A stretch of 64,000 bases of DNA from Kribbella jejuensis (GTDB lineage Bacteria > Actinomycetota > Actinomycetes > Propionibacteriales > Kribbellaceae). The stretch spans positions 248,001 to 312,000 of the forward strand of contig NZ_VFMM01000003.1 in assembly GCF_006715085.1 (NCBI RefSeq), read 5' to 3'. The translations under genes were made by a program, and so were the position numbers. Positions within the stretch are counted from its first letter, which is position 1. The number at the start of each line of letters is the position of its first letter. The notes under the pieces were generated by a model. That model saw nothing but the letters and a program-made list of their open reading frames with translations. It ran no database searches and had not been told where the DNA came from. Below are positions 1 through 6,743 of the stretch, in pieces.

Positions 1-386
1 TCGCGGAGCAGCGCGTACGACGACGCGTTCTCGGCGTCCTCCGGGCCCAGGTAGTAGCTCTTCTGGAAGTGCATCGGATCGATCTCGTCCAGATCCACGA
101 ACGTGTCGATCTCCAGCGTCCGCGACTTGCCCGGGGCTATGTCCTCCAGTTCCTCGGGCTCGACGATCACGTACTCGCCGCTGCCGACGTCGTGACCCTT
201 GACGATCTTGTCGTACGGGACCTCGCGGCCGGTGCGCTCGTTCACCCGCTTGTACCGGATCCTGTCCGAGGTGCCCTTCTGGAACTGGTGGAAGTCGATC
301 TCGTGCTCCTGCGTGGCGCTGTACATCCCGACCGGTACCGAGACCAGTCCGAACGTGATGTACCCACTCCAGATCGCCCGCGCCAT
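1..386 (-). CDS. ku: Ku protein, N-terminal part (gene runs off the left edge)
   Basis: Bacterial Ku binds DNA ends as a homodimer and recruits LigD for non-homologous end joining. The visible 128 codons start MARAIWSGYITFGLVSVPVG, the typical Ku opening, and continue through FHQFQKGTSDRIRYKRVNE and a segment rich in acidic residues (EPEELEDIAPGKSRTLEID), all characteristic of the Ku core. The ATG at 386 is preceded by a GGAGCCGGGG stretch. The C-terminal half lies outside the window. The LigD ligase and polymerase genes lie 1.5 kb to the right on the same strand, so the end-joining genes are clustered but separated by hsp20 and a cinA-like gene. Assignment is secure. Confidence 0.95.
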   Translation of the reverse strand, partial: MARAIWSGYITFGLVSVPVGMYSATQEHEIDFHQFQKGTSDRIRYKRVNERTGREVPYDKIVKGHDVGSGEYVIVEPEELEDIAPGKSRTLEIDTFVDLDEIDPMHFQKSYYLGPEDAENASSYALLR

Positions 387-470
387 CCCCGGCTCCTCTC
401 CTCGGCTGTCACACCGGTACCCAGCCTCACCACCTCGGCGCCGCGTCGTCGGAATGCTGACATCCCGACT

Positions 471-489
471 TGTCATCGGATGGATGACA
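471..489. promoter_or_regulatory. Inverted repeat TGTCATC-N5-GATGACA, RheA-type heat-shock operator
   Basis: A perfect 7-bp inverted repeat with a 5-bp spacer lies 61 bp before the hsp20 start codon. It matches, as I recall it, the operator bound by RheA, the thermosensing repressor of hsp18 in Streptomyces albus. No rheA gene is in the window. It differs from CIRCE (HrcA) and HAIR (HspR) elements. Confidence 0.75.
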
Positions 490-550
490 TGCTAGAACAG
501 GAGTGCGTGTTGACACCACCGTCGTGTCGATGATCAGGAGGTGCAGACAG

Positions 551-994
551 ATGTTGATGCGCACAGACCCGTTCCGGGAGTTCGACCGCCTCACCCAGCA
601 GTTCTTCGGTGCCGGCGGCGGGCAGGGGACCTGGTCCAAGCCGAACCCGATGCCGCTGGACGCGTACCGGTCGGGGGACGAGTACGTCGTCGCGTTCGAT
701 CTTCCCGGTGTCGAGCCGGACGCGATCGAGCTCGACGTCGAACGCAATGTGCTCACGGTGAAGGCGGAGCGGCGCCCACCGAAGGTCCCGGAGAACGTCG
801 AGATGCAGGTCGCGGAACGGCCGCTCGGGGTGTTCTCCCGTCAGCTGTTCCTCGGTGAGACGCTCGACACCGAGAAGATCGAGGCGCATTACGACGCCGG
901 GGTTCTGACCCTGCGGATCCCGATCGCGGAGCAGGCCAAGCCGCGCCGGATCGCCGTGACCGGCTCAGGACAACGTCAGCAACTCGACGCCTGA
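551..994 (+). CDS. Hsp20/alpha-crystallin family small heat-shock protein
   Basis: An ATP-independent holdase chaperone that keeps unfolding proteins soluble in the cytoplasm. The 147-residue product has the usual Hsp20 layout: a short N-terminal arm (RTDPFREFDRLTQQFF), the alpha-crystallin domain from about residue 35 (PLDAYRSGDEYVVAFDLPGV) and the strand pair ending in YDAGVLTLRIPI near residue 120. The start at 551 follows AGGAGGTG with good spacing; an in-frame GTG at 503 would run over the leader and has no ribosome binding site. The operator at 471-489 suggests heat-inducible control by a RheA-like repressor. It is divergent from ku, with both starts facing a 164-bp region. Confidence 0.93.
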   Translation: MLMRTDPFREFDRLTQQFFGAGGGQGTWSKPNPMPLDAYRSGDEYVVAFDLPGVEPDAIELDVERNVLTVKAERRPPKVPENVEMQVAERPLGVFSRQLFLGETLDTEKIEAHYDAGVLTLRIPIAEQAKPRRIAVTGSGQRQQLDA

Positions 995-1112
995 ACGAGT
1001 AACCGCAGACGCGACGTGGCGGCCCGCCGTACCGCGCGGGCGGAGATCCAGCCCTCGTGGTTGACGTCCCACTGGCGAGGCCGCTTCGTCGCTCGAGCAC
1101 CCGGCGGAGGCG

Positions 1113-1289
1113 TCAGCTGTCAGCTGATTCGCGGGAGCGCTGAGGCTGCGACGGAGGCGTTGCCTCGGCATCAGGTTCGGGGCGCTGCTGGCAGGCTGCC
1201 CTGCGACGCACCGGTCCGCCGCCGAGCCGACGGTACTTCCACTGGTGCTCGTCGTAGTCGTAATAGGTGTCCACGCCACCGACTGTCAT
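1113..1289 (-). CDS. Small hypothetical protein (58 aa)
   Basis: A 58-residue ORF starting MTVGGVDTYYDYDEHQWKY and followed by an arginine- and proline-rich tail. The ATG is preceded by GGAGGGG at ideal spacing, the main reason to call it real. The N-terminal half is rich in Tyr and Asp; the tail looks disordered. There is no signal peptide, membrane segment or known motif. It is divergent from the cinA-like gene, about 100 bp away, and convergent with hsp20. I do not recognise a family, so the function is unknown. Confidence 0.5.
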   Translation of the reverse strand: MTVGGVDTYYDYDEHQWKYRRLGGGPVRRRAACQQRPEPDAEATPPSQPQRSRESADS

Positions 1290-1392
1290 TGCCGCCCCTC
1301 CGAGGTCTCTGTGGTGCCGGTGCCCGTGGGAAAGCGTTGTAAACCTGGGGGCGCGCGTCAGGCAGCGCAGCCGCAGGGGCGAGAATTGCCGG

Positions 1393-1887
1393 ATGACACC
1401 TGCTCGAGAACCCGCCGACGACGCCGCGAAACTCGCCGAGGAGATCGCCACGATCGCCGGTGCGAACAGCTGGACGGTCGCGGTGGCCGAGTCGCTGACC
1501 AGCGGCCGGATCGCCTCCCAGCTGGGCGCGGCTCCGAACGCGAGTTCGTGGTTCGCCGGCGGCGTGGTCGCGTACGCGTCCGAGGTCAAGTTCAAGGTGC
1601 TGGACGTCGATCGCGGTCCGGTCGTCACCGCGCGCTGCGCGCGGCAACTGGCCCGTGGCGTCGCGAGACTGATGGACGCCGACTTCGCGGTCGCGGCAAC
1701 CGGTGTGGGCGGACCGGAGCCGGAGGAGGGCAATCCTGCCGGCACGGTGTTTCTCGCGGTCAGCTCGGCTTCCGGCGAGGAGGCTGAGCACTACCAGTTC
1801 GATGGCGAGCCGGCCGAGGTCGTCGAACGTACCTCGGCAACAGCCTTGCAGAACCTGCTGGTGCTGATGAGGAAGCACGCTCACTGA
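1393..1887 (+). CDS. pncC: CinA C-terminal family protein (nicotinamide-nucleotide amidohydrolase, PncC type)
   Basis: This single-domain CinA family deamidates nicotinamide mononucleotide to nicotinic acid mononucleotide, recycling the NMN released by NAD-dependent DNA ligase. The 164-residue product shows the family core: VAVAESLTSGRIASQL near residues 33-48, then SSWFAGGVVAYASEVK and the glycine-rich ATGVGGPEPEEGNPAGTVF loop near 100-120. The length matches stand-alone PncC proteins rather than full CinA (about 420). The ATG at 1393 is chosen because the family motif starts about 30 residues later; its ribosome binding site is weak. Its 3' end overlaps the convergent ligD polymerase gene by 7 bp. 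Confidence 0.88.
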   Translation: MTPAREPADDAAKLAEEIATIAGANSWTVAVAESLTSGRIASQLGAAPNASSWFAGGVVAYASEVKFKVLDVDRGPVVTARCARQLARGVARLMDADFAVAATGVGGPEPEEGNPAGTVFLAVSSASGEEAEHYQFDGEPAEVVERTSATALQNLLVLMRKHAH

Positions 1888-2768
1888 TTGATGGTGCGCA
1901 GGCGCTGCCAGGGCTTGGTGAGTGAGCGGCCACGCAGCCGCGGCCAAGGATCGCCGGTGCCGTCCAAGCGGTCGAGCACGGTTCGCAGCGTGTGCTGGTC
2001 CGGGTGGACGTCGTCGAGTTCACTCCAATCGAGCGGCGTCGCGACGGGGGCACCCGGGCGCGCGCGGACGGCGTACGGCGGTACTGCGGTCTGGCCGTAG
2101 GCGTTGCGCATGATGTCCAGGTACAACCGGCCCCGGCGCGCGTTCTTGCGCTGCTCGATCGTGTAGCGCTTCGGGTACCGGGCGGTGAGCACGCCGGCCA
2201 CTTCGCGAGCGAAGGTGCGAGCCGTGTCGAAGTCCGCCGTACGGTCGAGTGGGACGTGGATGTGCAGGCCCTTGCCGCCGGTGGTCTTGACGAGCGTCGG
2301 CAGCCCCAACTCGTCGAGCAGTTCCCGCAGATCGAACGCGGCGCGCCGAGCGGATTCGAAACCGTCCGGCGGATCGAGGTCGAAGATCAGCTGATCGGGG
2401 TTGCGCACCCGGTCGGCTCGCGACAGCCAGGCGTGCGGCGTGACGCAGGCCTGATTGGCCAGGTAGACGAGCGAGGCGGTGTCCCGGACGACGGCGTGCC
2501 GGACGTGGCCGCTCCCGTTCACCCGGTCCACGTCCGCCGTCTCGAGCCAGTCGGGGAAGTACTGGGGTGCGTTCTGGTTGAAGAGTTGCTGACCGTCGAT
2601 GCCGTCGGGGTAGCGCTCCAGCGACAGCGGCCGCTGTTTCAGGTACGGCACCATCCACGGGCCGATCGCCTCGTAGTACTCGACCAGGTCGCCCTTCGTC
2701 ACACCGTCGCCGGGGAAGAGCACCTTGTCGGTCTTGCTCAGTTCGATCGTTCGCCGGCCGACCTTCAT
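1881..2768 (-). CDS. ligD: LigD-type DNA polymerase/primase (stand-alone PolDom)
   Basis: An archaeo-eukaryotic primase-type polymerase that fills and extends ends during Ku-dependent end joining. Of 295 residues, the core begins near residue 10 (LSKTDKVLFP) and contains the metal-binding FDLDPPDG motif near residue 125 and the KTTGGKGLHIHVPL segment near 160, both catalytic in LigD PolDom. The protein is a single domain with no ligase or phosphoesterase part. Its ATG overlaps the stop of the ligase gene (ATGA at 2765-2768), so the two are translationally coupled. The usual fused LigD is thus split in two here. Its 3' end overlaps the convergent cinA-like gene. Confidence 0.93.
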   Translation of the reverse strand: MKVGRRTIELSKTDKVLFPGDGVTKGDLVEYYEAIGPWMVPYLKQRPLSLERYPDGIDGQQLFNQNAPQYFPDWLETADVDRVNGSGHVRHAVVRDTASLVYLANQACVTPHAWLSRADRVRNPDQLIFDLDPPDGFESARRAAFDLRELLDELGLPTLVKTTGGKGLHIHVPLDRTADFDTARTFAREVAGVLTARYPKRYTIEQRKNARRGRLYLDIMRNAYGQTAVPPYAVRARPGAPVATPLDWSELDDVHPDQHTLRTVLDRLDGTGDPWPRLRGRSLTKPWQRLRTINQ

Positions 2769-3718
2769 CGGGCCACCTCCCGGACGACGTCGTGCGGGTC
2801 CTTGTCGAACCGCAGGCCCTGGAACCTCGGGTGCCGCAGCTGGCCGTCGCGGGTCCATTCGGAGAACGCGACCTGGCCGATCAGTCGCGGTTTCACCCAG
2901 TGCACTCCGGCGCGCGGCAGATGTCCTTTGGTGAAGGCCGGTTCGCGTTGTTCGAGCCTCGCCAGTCTGCGGCCGACCTCGTCCAGCGTGCGCCGGTCGT
3001 AGCCGGTGCCGACCTTTCCGGCGTACCGGAGATCGCCGTTGTCGTAGTACCCGATCAGCAGCGCGCCGAAGCCGGTGCGGCTGCCCTGCGGATCGGTGTA
3101 GCCGCCGATCACGAACTCCTGTTCGGCGACGCACTTGAACTTCAGCCAGTCCTTCGAGCGGCCGGCGGTGTACGGCGCGTCCGCCCGTTTCGCGATGATG
3201 CCCTCCCAGCCCTGGCGGCAGGCGTGTTCGGCGTACGCGACGCCGTCGCGGTTGCGATGGGCCGTGTAGCGGAGCGGATCTGCGTACTTGATCGACTCCC
3301 GCAGCAGCGCCTTGCGCCGGCGCAGGTCGAGTCCGGTGAGGTCGCGGCCGTCCAGCCGGAGCAGGTCGAACAGGTACAGGTACACGGCAACACCGCTGCG
3401 CCGGGCGGCCCGCGGTTCCTTGAGCTGCATCCGCCGCTGCAGCCGGGCGAAGCTCGTGACGTTGCCGTCGAACGCGACGATCTCGCCGTCCAGGACGAAG
3501 TCGCCGTGCTGCGCGGCGATCGCGTCGACGAGCTCGGGATAGCTGCCGTTCAACTCGTGCCGGTTGCGCGAGTAGAGCGCCACCTTGCCGCGCTCGGAGT
3601 GGACGAGGCAGCGCTCGCCGTCGAGTTTCCGCTCGTAGATCCAGCCGGGATCCGAGAACCGGTCCGCGGTCAACGTCGCCAGCATCGGCGGGATCCACCC
3701 CGCGTCGCGCCCGCTCAC
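2765..3718 (-). CDS. ligD: ATP-dependent DNA ligase (LigD ligase domain / LigC type)
   Basis: Seals DNA nicks using ATP, acting with Ku and the adjacent polymerase. All nucleotidyltransferase motifs are visible in the 317 residues: motif I KLDGER with the AMP-accepting lysine near residue 28, motif III LDGEIVAFDG, motif IV EGIIAKR and motif V WLKFK, followed by an OB-fold region with GFGALLIGYY. The GTG at 3718 is preferred because it leaves a short lead before PPMLATL; an ATG at 3685 is possible. No phosphoesterase domain is present in this gene or its neighbours. It heads a two-gene operon with the polymerase gene through a 4-bp overlap. Confidence 0.93.
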   Translation of the reverse strand: MSGRDAGWIPPMLATLTADRFSDPGWIYERKLDGERCLVHSERGKVALYSRNRHELNGSYPELVDAIAAQHGDFVLDGEIVAFDGNVTSFARLQRRMQLKEPRAARRSGVAVYLYLFDLLRLDGRDLTGLDLRRRKALLRESIKYADPLRYTAHRNRDGVAYAEHACRQGWEGIIAKRADAPYTAGRSKDWLKFKCVAEQEFVIGGYTDPQGSRTGFGALLIGYYDNGDLRYAGKVGTGYDRRTLDEVGRRLARLEQREPAFTKGHLPRAGVHWVKPRLIGQVAFSEWTRDGQLRHPRFQGLRFDKDPHDVVREVAR

Positions 3719-3869
3719 GAGCGGGCGACTTCCGCGATCAGGTCTTTCAACCGCTTGCTCGCTGCCACCATCTCCCGGTTCCCACGGTCCTACCCACCAT
3801 GCGCCCGCGGGTGACCGGGAACCGCAGTACGATCTGGGCCTTTGATCCGCACGGATGGATGGGGGAGCA

Positions 3870-5084
3870 GTGAGCAATCCGACGGTATTGGTGGTGGGGG
3901 CAAGCATCGCGGGACCCGCGTTGGCGCACTGGTTGCGCAGGCGCGGTGCCGAGGTGACCGTCGTGGAGCGGGCGCCCGGCCTGCGACCTGGCGGGCAGGC
4001 GGTGGACGCGCGTGGCGTGGCCAAGCAGGTGATCGAGCGGATGGGGCTGGATGCCGCCGTACGGGCGGCGCGCACCGACACCGCCGGTGCGCACACCGTC
4101 GACCTCGACGGGAACATTCTGGAGACCTTCCGCGCCGAGGACGACGGCGGCGACGGATACATCGCGGAGATCGAGATCCTCCGCGGCGACCTGTCGCAGG
4201 TGCTGTACGACGACACGCGCGACGGTGTCGAGTACATCTTCGGCGACCGGATCGCCGAGCTGACGCAGGACGCGGACGGCGTCGACGTGACCTTCGAGGG
4301 CGGCGCCCAGCGGCGGTTCGACCTGGTGATCGGCGCCGACGGGCTGCATTCGGCGCTGCGCGGGACGATCTTCGGGCCGCGTACGCAGTTCCTCCGCCAC
4401 CTCGGGCTCGTCCTGGCCTTCTACAGCGTGCCGAACGAGTTCGGGCTGGACCGCTGGATGATCGAGTACCAGGAGCGGGAATCCGGGCGCTCGGCCGGCC
4501 TGCGACCGATCCAGGACGCGACCCGGGCGATGGCGATCTTCTCGTTCCCCGCGGCCGAACTGGACGTCGACTTCCGCGACACCGAGGCCCAGAAGCGGCT
4601 GTTGTCGGAGCGGATGGGCGATCTGGGCTGGCTGACCCCGCGCATTCTCGCGCACCTGGACGACACCCCGGACTTCTACCTCGACCAGGTCGCCCAGGTC
4701 GTGATGGACCGCTGGCACGACGGGCGGGTCGGCCTGATCGGCGACGCGGCGTACAGCGCGTCGCCGATGTCCGGCCAGGGCACCGGGCTCGCCCTGGTCG
4801 GCGCCTATCTGCTGGCCGGCGAACTCGCGGCCTCGGGTTGGGACCCCGAGGCCGGGTTCGCGGCGTACGAGCAGCGCCTGCGCCCGATGGTCGAGGCGTG
4901 CCAGGAGATCGGCCGCCTGCACGTCGACAGCCTCGCCGCTCCCGACCCTGACGCCGAGCCGGCGCCGGAACCGGACATGGAGGCGTTCACCGCATTGATC
5001 GACCGGGCCCTCAACGGCGTCGACCTGCCCGACTACGACGGCGTACCGGACTCCGGCCCGTCGAAGTCCTCCGTCACGCCATAG
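3870..5084 (+). CDS. FAD-dependent monooxygenase (PHBH fold, group A)
   Basis: A single-component flavoprotein hydroxylase that uses NAD(P)H and oxygen on an aromatic or polyketide-like substrate. The N-terminus carries the dinucleotide fold VLVVGASIAGPALA, followed by VVERAPGLRPGGQAVD; the middle has the DLVIGADGLHSALR motif near residue 155 and the C-terminal FAD-ribityl motif GLIGDAAYSASPMSGQGTG near 290, all typical of the family. The GTG at 3870 follows GGGGGA. The 404-residue length is normal. It is convergent with the SDR gene, only 3 bp apart. The exact substrate cannot be told; tetracycline- or polyketide-modifying relatives share this layout. Confidence 0.88.
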   Translation: MSNPTVLVVGASIAGPALAHWLRRRGAEVTVVERAPGLRPGGQAVDARGVAKQVIERMGLDAAVRAARTDTAGAHTVDLDGNILETFRAEDDGGDGYIAEIEILRGDLSQVLYDDTRDGVEYIFGDRIAELTQDADGVDVTFEGGAQRRFDLVIGADGLHSALRGTIFGPRTQFLRHLGLVLAFYSVPNEFGLDRWMIEYQERESGRSAGLRPIQDATRAMAIFSFPAAELDVDFRDTEAQKRLLSERMGDLGWLTPRILAHLDDTPDFYLDQVAQVVMDRWHDGRVGLIGDAAYSASPMSGQGTGLALVGAYLLAGELAASGWDPEAGFAAYEQRLRPMVEACQEIGRLHVDSLAAPDPDAEPAPEPDMEAFTALIDRALNGVDLPDYDGVPDSGPSKSSVTP

Positions 5085-5087
5085 CCT

Positions 5088-5876
5088 TCACATCGTGCTG
5101 ACCATGCCGCCGTCGATCAGTACGTCGGAACCGGTGATGTTGCCCGCGGTGGGCGAGGCGAGCAGGAGAACCACCTGGGCGACCTCGTCGGGATGCGTGA
5201 ACCGCCGCGTGGGCGTGTCCGCCACGGCCGCTTGACGTACGTCGGCAGCGTCCACGCCTTGCGCCCGGCTGATCGTCTCCGCGACCCCGCCCGGTCCGAG
5301 CCAGAGTGCTGTCTCGACCGGACCGGGGCTGACGGTGTTGACCCGGACACCGGCCGGCCCGACCTCCTTCGACAACGACTTGCAGAAGCTGCGAAGTGCG
5401 GCCTTCGCGGCGCTGTAGTCGATCACGCCCGGATCCGGCAGTGCGGCGTTGACCGAGCAGATCGTCACGATCGTGGACGGCGCCGCGCGGATCAAGTGCG
5501 GGAGCGCGGCCCGCGTCGCCCGTACCGCGGAGAGCAGGTTGATCTCCAGCGCCCACTGCCAGTCGTCGTCCGTGACGGCGGCGAACCCTCCGGTCCGCGG
5601 CCGGACACCGCCGACGTTGTTGACCAGTACGTCGATGCCGCCGAAGCGGTTCACGGTCTCGTCCACAAGCGCCTGGCAGCCCGCCGCCGTGGTGAGGTCG
5701 CCGAGCACGGAGATCGCCTGGCCGTCCTGCGTCAACGAGGTCAGCTCGGCCGACCCGTTCAGCGCACCGGCGCCGACGAACGCACCTTCCTCCCGGAGCG
5801 CACGAGCGACGGCCAGTCCGATGCCCTTGCCGGCGCCCGTGACGACAGCGGTCTTACCGTCCAGACCGAGCTTCAC
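5088..5876 (-). CDS. Short-chain dehydrogenase/reductase (SDR)
   Basis: A classical SDR of 262 residues that oxidises or reduces a carbonyl/hydroxyl substrate with NAD(P)(H). It has the cofactor loop TGAGKGIGLAVA near residue 13, the NNVGG motif near 87, and the catalytic Ser and YSAAKAA motif near 154, then the PG motif (NTVSPGPVET). The GTG start at 5876 forms a GTGA overlap with the stop of the upstream hydrolase gene, so the two are co-translated. The pair probably acts on related small molecules, which is an inference from coupling only. Confidence 0.9.
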   Translation of the reverse strand: MKLGLDGKTAVVTGAGKGIGLAVARALREEGAFVGAGALNGSAELTSLTQDGQAISVLGDLTTAAGCQALVDETVNRFGGIDVLVNNVGGVRPRTGGFAAVTDDDWQWALEINLLSAVRATRAALPHLIRAAPSTIVTICSVNAALPDPGVIDYSAAKAALRSFCKSLSKEVGPAGVRVNTVSPGPVETALWLGPGGVAETISRAQGVDAADVRQAAVADTPTRRFTHPDEVAQVVLLLASPTAGNITGSDVLIDGGMVSTM

Positions 5877-6664
5877 AGCGACTGCCCTCGCAGCCAGGTG
5901 AGGCAGGTGTCGGCGATCTCGCCCCAGCCGGAGTCGATGACCAGCGAATGCCCGCGGTCCGGGAACGTCTGCAGCTCCGTGACGGCCTCGGAGTGCCGGT
6001 ACTGCTTGAGTGTCGCCCGGGTCACCGACTCGGGAACGGTGTGGTCCTTCCCGCTGGCGATCAGCAGCAGCGGACCGCGTCCTTGGTTGCCCGTGTTCAC
6101 CTCGGCGGGTGAGTGCGGGCTGAAGTTGGCCGCGGCCGCCTCGAACAGCGGCCGGCCGGGCGCGGGGATCGTCCAGCGGTTGTACAGCTCCGCGGACTCC
6201 TCGTCGGACACCGCGTTGGCGAAGGCGAACTTGAACTGCTCGGCGGTCAGCGAGACCGCGCGATGCTTGTTGGCCGGGTTCTTGAACACCGGCAGCGTCG
6301 CGCGCAGCGCCGACAGCGGCACGGGCAGGACGCCCTTGATCTGGGCGGCGTCGATGGCGATCGCGGCCTTCGCCCGGTCCTGTCCGAGCAGCTTCTGGGC
6401 GATCATGCCGCCGAACGAATGACCGATCAGGATCGGTGGTTCGGGCAGCGCGTCGATGAGGCCGGCGAAGTGGGTGACCACGTCGTCGATGCCGTGATCC
6501 GCGATCGCGTCCGGGTCCCGGCGGGACTCCTCGACGGTCTCGCCGTCGCCCGGCCAGTCCGGGGCCTGTACGTCGTACCCCTCGTCACGGAACCGTGCCA
6601 GCCACGGTTCCCACGACGTGGCGTGCAGCCACAGCCCGTGAATGAAAAGCACGGATGTTCCCAC
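5873..6664 (-). CDS. Alpha/beta hydrolase
   Basis: A 263-residue serine hydrolase of the alpha/beta fold. The N-terminus reads SVLFIHGLWLHATSWEPW, with the HG oxyanion region near residue 9; the nucleophile elbow is GHSFGGM near residue 100, and the late DRGHS gives the catalytic histidine near 242. The GTG at 6664 follows GAGGGAG. There is no signal peptide, so it should be cytoplasmic. It is coupled to the SDR by a 4-bp overlap. Substrate unknown. Confidence 0.87.
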   Translation of the reverse strand: MGTSVLFIHGLWLHATSWEPWLARFRDEGYDVQAPDWPGDGETVEESRRDPDAIADHGIDDVVTHFAGLIDALPEPPILIGHSFGGMIAQKLLGQDRAKAAIAIDAAQIKGVLPVPLSALRATLPVFKNPANKHRAVSLTAEQFKFAFANAVSDEESAELYNRWTIPAPGRPLFEAAAANFSPHSPAEVNTGNQGRGPLLLIASGKDHTVPESVTRATLKQYRHSEAVTELQTFPDRGHSLVIDSGWGEIADTCLTWLRGQSL

Positions 6665-6743
6665 AGTCGGCTCCCTCGTCCTGCCGGGGTGCCGAAGCGC
6701 ACCGCGGTACCTGTGACGCTAAACGACCGGGACGCTGTGGGCT

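Noticed and set aside
69..533. Plus-strand frame over ku and the hsp20 leader
   Set aside because: Antisense of the well-conserved Ku sequence; it would also cover the hsp20 operator.
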